Assembly (NCBI GenBank): GCA_009733745.1 | Contig: WNWL01000002.1 | Location: forward strand, 62,001-126,000 | Length of the DNA stretch: 64,000 bases | Origin: Oceanobacillus sp. HTM 045 | Lineage (GTDB): Bacteria > Pseudomonadota > Alphaproteobacteria > Rhodobacterales > Rhodobacteraceae | Direction of reading: 5' to 3' | In this document: one piece after another, positions 35,708-47,894 of the stretch | Position numbering within the stretch: the stretch's first letter is position 1 | Layout: the number at the start of each line of letters is the position of its first letter | Position numbers and translations under genes: made by a program | The notes under the pieces: model-generated | What the model saw: the letters and a program-made list of their open reading frames with translations, nothing else | Told to the model about the DNA's origin: nothing | The model's database searches: none

Positions 35708-36529
35708 ATGTCCGACCCGAAGACAGAAATCACGCGCCACCTGCCCTACCTGCGCAGGTATGCGCGCGCGTTGACGGGAACGCAGGAGGCGGGAGACCGC
35801 TGCGTGCGCGTCCTGCTCGAGTCGCTCCTCGCCGATACGCCGTCCCTGCCCGACCGGCCGAACGAGCTCAGGGTGGAACTCTGGAAGCGGTTCCACGAGG
35901 TATGGACAGGCATTTCGCGCTGGTCCTCCTCGGACGAGGAAGGCGAGGGTGGCACGGGAGCCGGTGGCCTCGAGAAGCTGGAAACCCATGTCCGCGCCCT
36001 GCCCGCGCCCGAGCGCGAGCTTCTTCTCCTGACCACACTCTGCGACTTCACGATCGACGAGGCGGCGCGCATCACCGGGCTGGAACGCCCGGCGGCCGAA
36101 GCCTGCCTTGACCGCGCGCGTGCCGGCCTCGATGCACAGACGGCGACGTCCGTGCTGATCATCGAGGATGAACCGATCATTGCGCTGGATCTCAGCCGGA
36201 TCGTCACGGGCATGGGTCACACCGTCACCGGAATCGCCGACACGGCCGCGAGCGCCGCGATGCGCGCCCGCAACCGCCGCCCGGGCGTGATCCTCGCGGA
36301 TATCCAGCTGCGCGACGGCTCTTCCGGCATCGACGCCGCGCATGAGATCCTCTCCACCATCGACGTGCCGGTAATTTTCGTCACCGCCTTCCCCGAGCGG
36401 CTCCTGACAGGCGAGCGGCTGGAGCCGGCATGGCTGGTGACCAAGCCGTTCGACCCGCAGACGCTCAAGGTCACGATCAGCCAGGCATTGCTGATGCACC
36501 CCTCCTCCCCCGCCCAGGCTGCCGTTTGA
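35708..36529 (+). CDS. phyR: Response regulator PhyR (sigma-like domain plus receiver)
   Basis: 273 residues. The N-terminal 140 residues resemble an ECF sigma factor (HLPYLRRYARALTGTQEAGD, then LPAPERELLLLTTLCDFTIDEAARI) and act as a decoy for NepR; the C-terminal receiver runs from VLIIEDEPIIALDL with phospho-acceptor Asp198 in VILADIQLRDG and the Thr/Lys switch residues in FVTAFPE and VTKPF. This order is unique to PhyR. AAGGGA is close before ATG 35708. Central switch of the general stress response. Confidence 0.97.
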   Translation: MSDPKTEITRHLPYLRRYARALTGTQEAGDRCVRVLLESLLADTPSLPDRPNELRVELWKRFHEVWTGISRWSSSDEEGEGGTGAGGLEKLETHVRALPAPERELLLLTTLCDFTIDEAARITGLERPAAEACLDRARAGLDAQTATSVLIIEDEPIIALDLSRIVTGMGHTVTGIADTAASAAMRARNRRPGVILADIQLRDGSSGIDAAHEILSTIDVPVIFVTAFPERLLTGERLEPAWLVTKPFDPQTLKVTISQALLMHPSSPAQAAV

Positions 36530-36547
36530 GGCAAGACGGATGGCCTG

Positions 36548-38491
36548 ATGTCGACGGGAGCAAGGAGGGGAAAGAAGGAAGAATCAGCCGCTGATCGCCG
36601 GAAGCACTGGCTGGAGAGCGCGCGGCAGGCAGCGGTCGAAATGGCGCTGCCCGATTTCGAGCCCAACGGGCCGAAGCGGCGCTCCATCATCGGGCGGACG
36701 ATACACGGCCGCCTCGCCATCGTCTTCGCCGTACTGCTCCTGCCCCCGACGATCCTGTCTATCTGGCTCGCATGGGAAAGCTTCGGCGAGCAGAAGGTGC
36801 GCGCCCGCCTGCAGGTGCGCCAGTTCGCCATGATGACGGCGACCTACGAGAACAAGTTCTTCGACGACGTGCAAGCCAACCTGCGCCGCCTCGCGACGGA
36901 GCCACCCTTGCGTCAGGCCGACGTGGCAGGGTGCTTCGAGGTATTGAGCGCCGCGCTGCCCCGCACGCCGCAATTCGCCGCCCTGACGCTCTACGACGAG
37001 CAGGGCGCGCCGATATGCTCGACCAGTGACCTGCTTCAAACGGTCGGGGATCGCGACTGGCACCGCGAGGCGCTGATGGTCGATGGTATCGCCATCTCCG
37101 ACTACACGGTGACGCCCGACAGCGAATACCCCGCGATCGTCGCCGCCCAGCCGGTGAAGGACGATACAGGCGCGCGCATGGGCGTGCTCGCGGCGACGAT
37201 CCGGATCTACTGGCTCTCGGAGTTCGTGAAGGAAATCGAGCTTCCGGCTTCGAGCATCTACTTCCTGATCGACGGCAACGGCAACGTGCTCGCGGGGCGG
37301 ATCGTCAGCGGCGAGCGCGCGCCGCCTTCGGCGCCAAGCATCGTCGGCGGCTTTGTCTCCCAGCCGGAACCCGCACTGGGGCGCGACGACCTGATCAAGG
37401 TCGCGGGCCCGCAGTTCCGCGACGAGATCGGCGCGCGGCCGATGGCGGTGTTCGAGGTGGAGGGCGAAGACGGGGTGCGGCGCGTGTTCTCCGCCGTGGC
37501 GCTCCCGCATGGCGGGGTCACCGCGCTGTTCGGCATTCCGGCCACCAACATGCTCGGCTGGCTGGAAGAGGACATGACCAACCAGATGCTCGCCATCGTC
37601 GCGATGTGGGCATCGGGCATCGTCGCCGCATGGCTTGGCGCACGGCACCTCGTGACGCGCTGGATCGCTACGCTGCGCGGCATGGCGCATGACTACGGCC
37701 GCGGCGACTACTCCGCCCGCCGCAACCTGCGGCGCGCTCCTGAGGAACTGGGTGACCTCGGCGCAACGCTGGCGCTCATGGCCCGCAGGGTGCAGGACCG
37801 CGAGGCCGACCTGAAGGCCACGGTGGCGCAGAAGGACATCCTCCTGAAGGAGATCCACCACCGGGTGAAGAACAACCTCCAGATCGTCTCCAGCCTGCTC
37901 AACATCCGCGGCGATCGGGTAACCGGCGCCGAGGGGCTGGCGGCGATCGACGAGGTCAAGACGCAGGTACGCGCCCTCGCCCTCGTGCACCGGCACCTCT
38001 ACGAGAGCGAGGATGTGCTGGAGATCGACCTGCGCAGCTTCATGACCGAGCTGTGCCAGAGCTCGCTCGCCGCTCTCGCGCAGCCTGCCGGTCCGGTGGA
38101 ACTGGAGCTCGACATCCCCGAGTTCATGATCGCGACCGATACCGCCATCCCCATCGCGCTGCTGACCGTGGAAGCGATGACCAACGCCCTCAAGCACGCT
38201 TTCCCGAATGGCCGGCCGGGCAAGATCACCGTCCGGTTCGAACCGGACAAGGAGGGGGCGGGTGTCCTCACCATCACCGATGACGGCGTCGGCATGGCGA
38301 AGGACGCGCTCAACGGCGGGGGCATCGGCCTTACCCTGATCGACGCCTTCGCGCGCCAGGTCGAAGGCAAGGTCGAGATCACCGGCCCGCCGGGCACCAC
38401 GATCGCTGTCACGCTATCCGCCGAGGGTGAGACGGCCGAGGCAATCCCGCTCGGCAGCGCCCGCAGGGGCGACCCTCCCGCCGCGGCCTGA
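36548..38491 (+). CDS. HisKA_2/HWE-type sensor histidine kinase (PhyK-like)
   Basis: 647 residues. A membrane helix at about 55-78, a long periplasmic sensor of the dCache kind (RDWHREALMVDGIAISDYTV), a second helix near 345-365, a HAMP-like linker, the phospho-acceptor box EIHHRVKNNLQ with His437/438, and an ATPase domain ending in DDGVGMAKDA and GGGIGLTLI. Kinases of this class next to phyR normally feed phosphate to PhyR. The stress signal is sensed outside the cytoplasm and is unknown. It starts 18 bp after phyR. Confidence 0.93.
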   Translation: MSTGARRGKKEESAADRRKHWLESARQAAVEMALPDFEPNGPKRRSIIGRTIHGRLAIVFAVLLLPPTILSIWLAWESFGEQKVRARLQVRQFAMMTATYENKFFDDVQANLRRLATEPPLRQADVAGCFEVLSAALPRTPQFAALTLYDEQGAPICSTSDLLQTVGDRDWHREALMVDGIAISDYTVTPDSEYPAIVAAQPVKDDTGARMGVLAATIRIYWLSEFVKEIELPASSIYFLIDGNGNVLAGRIVSGERAPPSAPSIVGGFVSQPEPALGRDDLIKVAGPQFRDEIGARPMAVFEVEGEDGVRRVFSAVALPHGGVTALFGIPATNMLGWLEEDMTNQMLAIVAMWASGIVAAWLGARHLVTRWIATLRGMAHDYGRGDYSARRNLRRAPEELGDLGATLALMARRVQDREADLKATVAQKDILLKEIHHRVKNNLQIVSSLLNIRGDRVTGAEGLAAIDEVKTQVRALALVHRHLYESEDVLEIDLRSFMTELCQSSLAALAQPAGPVELELDIPEFMIATDTAIPIALLTVEAMTNALKHAFPNGRPGKITVRFEPDKEGAGVLTITDDGVGMAKDALNGGGIGLTLIDAFARQVEGKVEITGPPGTTIAVTLSAEGETAEAIPLGSARRGDPPAAA

Positions 38492-38513
38492 CAGCGCCGC
38501 CAGCCGGGCGGTC

Positions 38514-39053
38514 CTACTCGGAAAAGCCGAAGATGTCCTCGGAGCCTTCGAGGGCGAGCACGTCTCGCAGGGCAGCGCGGGCGCGGTTGAGGCGCGACAT
38601 GACGGTGCCGATCGGCTTGTCCAGCACCTCCGCCGTCTCGCGGTAGCTGAGACCTTCGAGGCCAACGAGCAGGAGGACCTGGCGGTGCTCTTCGGAAAGC
38701 TTCTGGATCGCGGCGAGCACCTGCTGGCAGGCCATCCGGTCGCCCTGGCTGGCCCCGCCCGCGGCGAGGGTGCCTTCATCGACCTCGATCTGCTCGCCGG
38801 CCCGCTTGTGCCGCTTCAACGCATCGACACGGACATTGTGGAGCATCGACAGCAGGTAGGCGCGGAGATTGCGGATCTCGCGCCCGTCGTCGAGATAGAC
38901 GAGTGCCCGCTTGAGCGTTTCCTGGACCAGGTCATCGGCATCGGCAGGGTCCCGAACGAGCGCCCGCGCATATCGGCGAAGCGCCTGAATGTGGCCTGTC
39001 AATGTGACCGGATCCCTGAATCGCGATGCAGGTCTGGCGGTCTCGCGGTTCAC
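38514..39053 (-). CDS. ecfG: ECF sigma factor EcfG (general stress response)
   Basis: 179 residues: sigma-2 region RRYARALVRDPADADDLVQETLKRA and sigma-4 region LSEEHRQVLLLVGLEGLSYRETAEVL. It faces the nepR-phyR-kinase operon with 22 bp between stop codons, the typical general stress response locus. GTG 39053 is preferred because GGGG is 5-8 bases upstream and the 27 residues before it in the frame look non-coding. EcfG normally reads GGAAC-N16/17-CGTT promoters; I found no match directly upstream of its own start. Confidence 0.93.
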   Translation of the reverse strand: MNRETARPASRFRDPVTLTGHIQALRRYARALVRDPADADDLVQETLKRALVYLDDGREIRNLRAYLLSMLHNVRVDALKRHKRAGEQIEVDEGTLAAGGASQGDRMACQQVLAAIQKLSEEHRQVLLLVGLEGLSYRETAEVLDKPIGTVMSRLNRARAALRDVLALEGSEDIFGFSE

Positions 39054-39427
39054 GCAATGCCCCTTTTCACGTCGCCCAGCCACGGAGCGGCTCTCGCACC
39101 TCACGCCAACAGCGGCGATCAGCTTCACTGCCATCCATGCACCGACGCCCGAAGCCTACGCGTGCGCCACCAGCCTGTCCAGTGGCTCGCTCCCCGTGAG
39201 AGGGGCGCGCAGGGCAGAGTCCGGGCGCGCACGCACCCCGTTCGGCCTGTAATGTGAGGAGACTGCGGCAAGTCGCGTTTATTCCCGTGCCGTAGATTTT
39301 ATTTATTAACTGAGAACAGGCGCAGGCCGGAACAAAATATTCGCACCCACGTCTACTTTGTCGGATGTGCCGAAACGAGCACACCGGGCCAGCATCAAGC
39401 CGGCTTATCTCGACAAAGGAGACTCAG
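39054..39427. other. 374-bp gap between ecfG and the EF-hand gene
   Basis: Divergent promoter region. The 39285-39315 stretch is AT-rich (TTTATTTATTAAC), unusual for this window. An EcfG-like promoter reads rightward at 39329-39353. No gene seen. Confidence 0.5.
39329..39353 (+). promoter_or_regulatory. EcfG-type promoter in front of the EF-hand gene
   Basis: GGAAC (39329-39333) and CGTC (39350-39353) are separated by 16 bp; the EcfG consensus is GGAAC-N16/17-CGTT. It lies 75 bp before the EF-hand coding start, in the gap next to ecfG itself. Confidence 0.5.
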
Positions 39428-39691
39428 ATGACCCTCAGAACCACGGTCTTTTCGATCACCGGTGCGGCTGCGGCGGCGCTTTTCGCGATCGGATCGATGG
39501 CGCAGGCCGCGACCTTCGGCGAGCTCGACACCGACGGCGACGGCGTTCTGTCGCCCGAGGAGTTCGTTATGGCCTACCCGGGCGCCAGCGAAGCCGTCTT
39601 CATCGCCATCGACGCGGATGGCAGCGGGATGGTGGATGAAGCGGAGCATTCGGCGGCGGTGGATGCGGGGCTTTTGAACCAGGACGGCTGA
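39428..39691 (+). CDS. Secreted EF-hand calcium-binding protein
   Basis: 87 residues: signal peptide (cleavage after AQA near 27) and two EF-hand loops, DTDGDGVLSPEEF and DADGSGMVDEAEH, each with the acidic residues at positions 1, 3, 5 and 12. AAGGAG is 8-13 bases before ATG 39428, which rules out the upstream start. Periplasmic calcium binding is predicted; the partner is unknown. An EcfG-like promoter upstream would make it a member of the general stress response. Confidence 0.88.
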   Translation: MTLRTTVFSITGAAAAALFAIGSMAQAATFGELDTDGDGVLSPEEFVMAYPGASEAVFIAIDADGSGMVDEAEHSAAVDAGLLNQDG

Positions 39692-39810
39692 TCCTGGGTC
39701 CGCCGGCCACCTGACCCCTCGGCCGGCGGACGCCCCGCCCAAGGGCCGCTCCGCACGCACCCCCTCTCGGCCGGAGCGGCCCGACCCGGCGTGACACCGC
39801 CGCGCGACAC

Positions 39811-39826
39811 TGTCACGTCATGTCAC
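39811..39826. repeat. Direct repeat TGTCAC-N4-TGTCAC upstream of dnaE2
   Basis: TGTCACGTCATGTCAC has two hexamers one helical turn apart, 53 bp before the dnaE2 start. A further GTGACA at 39791-39796 is in the opposite sense. It might be a regulator site. The protein is unknown. Confidence 0.35.
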
Positions 39827-39863
39827 ACTCCCCGGAACTCCCGTTGCGTGACGGCGCCGGCGA

Positions 39864-39878
39864 GAACATAATGCGAAC
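39864..39878 (+). promoter_or_regulatory. LexA box (GAAC-N7-GAAC) touching the dnaE2 start codon
   Basis: GAACATAATGCGAAC is an exact match to the alphaproteobacterial LexA operator GAAC-N7-GAAC. It ends one base before ATG 39879. dnaE2 is a standard SOS gene in this group, so LexA repression is expected. No Shine-Dalgarno sequence fits between box and ATG. Confidence 0.85.
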
Positions 39879-43385
<3,507 letters not shown>

Positions 43386-43505
43386 GGGCGGGTCATCGGC
43401 GCGATGCGGGGCGGTGCGGGATCCGCGCCGTTCGTCCCCGATCATTGAACCTGAAAGGCCCCTGCCGCGACCCAGCCCCGAACGTCGAACGGAAGGGAAA
43501 GCCGA

Positions 43506-43967
43506 ATGGGCCACATCTACCTGGAATCGCCGCCGCGGATCAAACAGGAGCGATCCACCTGCTGGGCCGCCGCCGTCTCGGCCTGGTCGATGGTCGCCAA
43601 GGGCGCGACGCCGATCGGCGTCGACGCGCTGATCGCGGCCGGCAAGAAGGCCGGGCACGTGGCCTGGAAGGGCCAGCTCAAGGGCGACGACGGCATCAAG
43701 TGGCTGGCGAAGAAGCTGAACCTCCAGTACGCGACCGGCGAGTTCATGGCGACCGAGCCGGAGATGCTGCCCAAACTCAAGAAGGGCGGGCACGTGATCT
43801 ACTTCTACCGCCACGAGGACTGGAAGAACTCGGTCCACGCCGTCACCGTCTGGGGCGTGGACGAGGACTGCGTGTGCTTCATGGACCCCGCCTACGGGCA
43901 GTGGACCTTCCCCGACCCCTGGAGCTTCAGCTTCAAGTGGGAGCTCTGCATGTGGGCGAAGGACTGA
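43506..43967 (+). CDS. Papain-like cysteine protease (C39/AvrRpt2-like fold)
   Basis: 153 residues without a signal peptide. The catalytic set is visible: Gln14 and Cys19 in KQERSTCWAAAVSAW, His111 in SVHAVTVWGV and Asp127 in FMDPAYG. This order and spacing belong to the papain-like cysteine protease family (AvrRpt2, C39-like). Substrate and role are unknown; such small proteases occur as toxins, effectors or peptide-maturing enzymes, and no immunity gene or secretion gene is obvious. AAAG lies before ATG 43506. Stop codon converges with a secreted protein gene one base away. Confidence 0.8.
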   Translation: MGHIYLESPPRIKQERSTCWAAAVSAWSMVAKGATPIGVDALIAAGKKAGHVAWKGQLKGDDGIKWLAKKLNLQYATGEFMATEPEMLPKLKKGGHVIYFYRHEDWKNSVHAVTVWGVDEDCVCFMDPAYGQWTFPDPWSFSFKWELCMWAKD

Positions 43968-43968
43968 G

Positions 43969-44274
43969 CTACTTGCCGGTCCAGAACGACTTGCCGGACC
44001 CGCCCGCCGCGGCGACCGGCCAGCCGAGCGTGGCGGCGGCCCCGTCGAGCGCGGCGCAGGCGCCGGCCAGGTCGCCGCGGCCGAGTGCGTTGCCGTAGAC
44101 CTCCAGCGCGCCGGTCCAGGTCTGGAAGTCCTCCGGCTTCATCTGGGTGACGCGCTCCAGGTAGGCGGCGTTGACCTCCTGGAAATGCGCCACCGTCTCC
44201 TCGATGGTGGTGCAGGCCGCGAAGGCCGCGCCGCCGGCGAGCACCAACGGCGCCGCGAGAAACAGGTACTTCAT
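43969..44274 (-). CDS. Small secreted protein, copy A
   Basis: 101 residues with a signal peptide (MKYLFLAAPLVLAGGAAFAAC) cleaved before or at Cys21; the mature part has an all-helical pattern C-TIEETVAHFQEVNAAYLE, KPEDFQTW and DLAGACAALD. It shares the positions of both Cys, KPE, W and GAC-A-D with the protein at 44550-44816, so the two are paralogs on opposite strands. Function unknown, periplasmic. The C-terminal 15 residues are extra. Confidence 0.7.
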   Translation of the reverse strand: MKYLFLAAPLVLAGGAAFAACTTIEETVAHFQEVNAAYLERVTQMKPEDFQTWTGALEVYGNALGRGDLAGACAALDGAAATLGWPVAAAGGSGKSFWTGK

Positions 44275-44549
44275 CGAACGAACTCCATATCCGCCACGTC
44301 CGCACAGTGGCAGGCCCGGGCTCCGCGCTCAAGCGCCGCCTGTCAACCCCGGCACTGTTTCGTTTTCGGATAAAACCGCCGGAACTATTTCCGGATTATC
44401 CCGGAAAAGGTGGGGGAAACCACATCACGCGACACACGAATCCCCTATAAGCCTCCCGGGGGCTGACAGACGGAACCGCGCAGGGCATCGCGCGGGGTCC
44501 GGGCCTTCGCGACATCGCTGGATGCATCAGGACGTAGGGAGCTGTTCCG

Positions 44550-44816
44550 ATGACGACCCGTATTCTCGCGCTTGCCACTTTCCTCACCGCAACCGCCACC
44601 GGCGCCGCGCTGGCCGACTGTTCCAGCGTCGACGAGGCGGTGCTGCATCTCGACCGTGCGCAGGCGGCCTATTTCTCGGTCTCGGCGGACCTGAAGCCGG
44701 AGCAGCACACCATGTGGTCCGAGGCGCTGCGCGACTTCCAGTCGCGCATCGGCCAGAGCGACTACCAGGGCGCCTGCGAGGCGATCGACAGCGCGTCGAA
44801 GCAGATCGGCCTCTGA
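44550..44816 (+). CDS. Small secreted protein, copy B
   Basis: 88 residues with a signal peptide (cleaved after ALA near 22), mature start DCSSVDEAVLHLDRAQAAYF, then LKPEQHTMW and YQGACEAIDSA. The helix-Cys-helix pattern is that of copy A at 43969-44274. AGGGAGC is 9-15 bases before the ATG. The two start codons face away from each other over 275 bp. Function unknown. Confidence 0.7.
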   Translation: MTTRILALATFLTATATGAALADCSSVDEAVLHLDRAQAAYFSVSADLKPEQHTMWSEALRDFQSRIGQSDYQGACEAIDSASKQIGL

Positions 44817-44866
44817 GCAGAGGCCCCCGGGGAAACATTCCGGGCGGGCGGCCCCGCGCCGCCCCG

Positions 44867-45286
44867 TCACTCCACCTCGATACCGGCGATCATGCGGCGG
44901 CAGAGCAGCCCGTCGCCTTCGAGGCGCTGCGCGACCACGATGCCCGCGGCATTCGTCGTCACCTCGTAGGCGCAGCTCATCAGCAGCGTGCGGGTGCGGT
45001 AGCCGTCGATCACCCGCAGGTTCTGCCCCGACGTGCCGATGGAGCTGTAGTTCGGCACGCGCGCCTCGTAGGTGTCGGCCTCCTCCCAGACGAGCATCTC
45101 GCCCGCACCCTCCGGCGCGCGGCGTTCCGGCGGGCCGAGCTTCGCGATCACCTCGTTGACCGGCTTGCCGACGAAGCGTGCGGCATAGGCGGGTTCGAGA
45201 TTGGCGGTGCTGCCGCAGGCCGCCAGCAGCGCCAGCGCCCCGAGCGCCGCCCGCGCTGCCACGAGACGGCGACGTGCGGCAGGCAC
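44867..45286 (-). CDS. SmpA/OmlA-like outer-membrane lipoprotein
   Basis: 139 residues. The lipobox LLAAC follows a short hydrophobic stretch, so lipidation on Cys is likely. The mature part begins with VGKPVNEVIAKLGPPERR, the SmpA/BamE-like repeat, then a beta-rich end with two Cys (MSCAYEVTTN and LLCRRM). GTG 45286 is preferred over ATG 45343 because GGAGG lies 10 bases before it and a long arginine-rich stretch would otherwise precede the signal. Probably outer-membrane associated; function not known. Confidence 0.7.
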   Translation of the reverse strand: MPAARRRLVAARAALGALALLAACGSTANLEPAYAARFVGKPVNEVIAKLGPPERRAPEGAGEMLVWEEADTYEARVPNYSSIGTSGQNLRVIDGYRTRTLLMSCAYEVTTNAAGIVVAQRLEGDGLLCRRMIAGIEVE

Positions 45287-45350
45287 AGGGACGGCTCCTC
45301 CCGGATTTCGCGCGATGCCCTGGTCGAGTTCCCGCAAAGGCACCTCCGGT

Positions 45351-46487
45351 TCAGATCGCCAGCGAGGAATCGTCCGAGTCGTCGCCGAGGTAATCCTTCA
45401 CGACCTGGACGAGCTTGGTCGCGGCGACGCGGTTCAGGTTCTTCACCTTCTGGCCCCGCTCATGCGTCGCGAAGTCCATCATCACGATGTTCGGCATGAA
45501 CGTCCGCAACCGGGCCCCACTGGAGTAGTCGACCGTGTTCACCCGGTTTGCGATCAGGCGCTCCTGAATCGACTCATCAAGGACATCCTTCCAAAGGCTC
45601 TCGAACTTCTGGAAGTGTTTCCACATGTAGTTGTTCCTGTCCTTGATGTTCTCGGCGATACCGGTCGACGTCCAGTAAATCATGCCGAGCACATTCGAGC
45701 TGTTGGTTGCAACCTTGTTCATCTGACCCATGATCTCGGTCTGGATCTTCAGGTTGTGCTTCATCTTGCCACGATAGGTGTTCTTCCGCTTCATGCCGAT
45801 CGGCGTGCCGCCCTTGCCATAGTACTGGAGCCCATCGAAGCGCGCGTTGTAGCTGCCGTCGTTGCCGTCTTTCGAATAGAGGTTCTTGAACCCGAGAATA
45901 CCGTCGGCCGGCCCGTATGCGCCGTTCAGCGCCGCGATCCCGGATGACGAGAAAACCGGGATCACGCGACCCCGGAGTTGCCGGAGCGACTTCCGGTTCA
46001 GGTCGCCGCCCCCGGTGTAGAGACAGTCGCCCAGGACATCGACGCAGTATTGCGCGATCAGGCTCCAGTTCGTGCACTTGTCGAATTTCAGGATGAGGAA
46101 CTCGGTCCGGAACTCCCTCACGAACTTCCGGGCCTGCTTCAGCATCCGGCCGAGAGACTGGCCGTAATCGCCCATGGGAAGGAGGGAGACGTCGACGGTT
46201 TCCTTGTCTCCCGTGAACCTCATCCGCCGCTCGGTGTCCTTGACGGTCACCGCCCCGGTGTCGCCGTGATACGCCTTCAGGTGCGCCGTCTTGCCGGCCC
46301 GGCCACCTTGCGCGAAGATCCTGAGGTCGAAGATCCGGATACCCGAGTGGGCCTGTCGGTAGATTCCGCGGTCCTGTGTCTGAACGTTGCCGCCGCCCGA
46401 GGTGATACCGGCGTCATGACTGCCGGCAAAGACGATGTCGCGCAGCCGTTTTTCCCCGCCAAGATCGTAATAGGTGATGGCCGACAT
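45351..46487 (-). CDS. PI-PLC X-domain-like phosphodiesterase
   Basis: 378 residues without a signal peptide. IVFAGSHDAGITS (His24, Asp25), IRIFDLRIF (Asp54, Arg56) and LKAYHGD (His74) are in the order of the two catalytic histidines and the binding Arg of bacterial PI-PLC. The remainder includes FLILKFDKCTNW and VIPVFSSSG. It should cleave a phosphodiester such as in phosphatidylinositol or a related head group; the target is unknown in this cell. Codon use and composition look less GC-rich than the neighbours, suggesting acquisition. GGAG lies 9 bases before ATG 46487, 15 bp inside the longest frame. Confidence 0.8.
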   Translation of the reverse strand: MSAITYYDLGGEKRLRDIVFAGSHDAGITSGGGNVQTQDRGIYRQAHSGIRIFDLRIFAQGGRAGKTAHLKAYHGDTGAVTVKDTERRMRFTGDKETVDVSLLPMGDYGQSLGRMLKQARKFVREFRTEFLILKFDKCTNWSLIAQYCVDVLGDCLYTGGGDLNRKSLRQLRGRVIPVFSSSGIAALNGAYGPADGILGFKNLYSKDGNDGSYNARFDGLQYYGKGGTPIGMKRKNTYRGKMKHNLKIQTEIMGQMNKVATNSSNVLGMIYWTSTGIAENIKDRNNYMWKHFQKFESLWKDVLDESIQERLIANRVNTVDYSSGARLRTFMPNIVMMDFATHERGQKVKNLNRVAATKLVQVVKDYLGDDSDDSSLAI

Positions 46488-46763
46488 AATGAAGAACTCC
46501 ATCAATTGAACGCGACGTTACGCTACCGCGCATTTCGACCCACACAACAATAATCCCGTATGGCCGGTGCGCTGCGCGATAACACGGCACCCATGAAGCA
46601 CCGCCACCGCTACCGCAGGTCATCAACGCGAGGAGCCTTGCCCCCTATCGGCCGGGCGTGGCGCTTCGCCGGGATTGCCCGGCCACGAACCGCCCCTGCC
46701 CGGAGGTCGGCCGCCCCCGGCGGGGCAGGCCCGCCGGAGCCGGCGTCTCAGGCCGCACTCCCG

Positions 46764-47894
46764 TCAGGCCGCGATCTGGCGGGCGATGATGAGCTTCTGG
46801 ATGTCGTTGGTGCCCTCGTAGATCTGGCAGACCTTCTGGTCGCGGTAGAGCCGCTCGATGTCGTAGTCGGCGAGGTAGCCGTAACCGCCGAGCACCTGGA
46901 TCGCCTCGGAGGTGACGCGCTCCGCCGCCTGCGCGCAGAACAGCTTGGCCATGCAGGCCTCCTTGAGGCAGGGCTCGCCGCGGTCCTTCATCGCGGCGGC
47001 GTTCAGCACCAGCGCCTTCGCGGCCTCGAGGTCGGTCGCCATCTCGGCGAGGCGGAACTGCACCGCCTGGAGCTGGAAGATCGGCGCGCCGAAGGCGGTG
47101 CGCTCCTTGGCGTAGGCCAGCGCCTTCTCGTAGGCCGCCTGGGCGAAGCCGGTCGCCTGCGCGGCGATGCCGATGCGCCCGGCCTCCAGCGAGGACAGCG
47201 CGATGGCATAGCCCTGCCCTTCCTCGCCGATCATGTCCTCTGCCGGGACCTTCATGTCCTCGAAGGCCAGCGCGCAGGAATCGGACGCCTTCTGGCCCAG
47301 CTTCTCCTCGACGCGGACCACGTTGAAGCCGGGCGTGTCGTTGGCGACGACGAAGCAGGAAATGCCCTTCTTGCCCTTCTCGGGGTCGGTGACGGCGAAG
47401 AGCACGGTGGTCTTGCCGATCCGGGCCGAGGAGATGAACTGCTTGGTGCCGTTGACCGTCCAGCCCTCGTTGGTGCGGGTTGCCCGGGCGCGCAGCGCGG
47501 AGGCGTCGGAGCCGGCCTGCGGCTCGGTCAGCGCGAAGGAGCCGATATGCTGCCCCTCGGCCAGCGGGCGGAGCCAGCGTTCCTTCTGGTCGTCGCTGGC
47601 GAAGCGGTCGAGCACGGCGCAGACCGGCGCGTTGTGCACCGAGACCATGGTCGAGACCGAGCCGTCGCCCGCGGCGATCTCGATCAGCGCAAGGGCGTAG
47701 CTGACATAGTCGGCGCCCGCGCCGCCCCAGTCGGGGTCGATGGTCATGCCGAGGAAGCCCAGCTCGCCCAGTTCCGAGATCACCTCGGGCTCGATCGCCC
47801 CGGCCTTCTCGCGCGCATGGGCGGTCGGCGCGAGCCGTTCCTGCGCGTAGTTGCGCGCCATGTCGCGGATCATGATCTGTTCGTCGGTCAGCAT
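46764..47894 (-). CDS. Acyl-CoA dehydrogenase
   Basis: 376 residues of the short-chain/isovaleryl type. Motifs: FALTEPQAGSDAS (FAD/CoA loop), NGTKQFISSA, and the catalytic base Glu360 in QIYEGTNDIQ. It removes two hydrogens from an acyl-CoA at C2-C3 and passes electrons to ETF. The chain length is uncertain. GGAGG-like purines precede ATG 47894. It is transcribed alone; its nearest metabolic partner is the thiolase at 52204-53385. Confidence 0.95.
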   Translation of the reverse strand: MLTDEQIMIRDMARNYAQERLAPTAHAREKAGAIEPEVISELGELGFLGMTIDPDWGGAGADYVSYALALIEIAAGDGSVSTMVSVHNAPVCAVLDRFASDDQKERWLRPLAEGQHIGSFALTEPQAGSDASALRARATRTNEGWTVNGTKQFISSARIGKTTVLFAVTDPEKGKKGISCFVVANDTPGFNVVRVEEKLGQKASDSCALAFEDMKVPAEDMIGEEGQGYAIALSSLEAGRIGIAAQATGFAQAAYEKALAYAKERTAFGAPIFQLQAVQFRLAEMATDLEAAKALVLNAAAMKDRGEPCLKEACMAKLFCAQAAERVTSEAIQVLGGYGYLADYDIERLYRDQKVCQIYEGTNDIQKLIIARQIAA

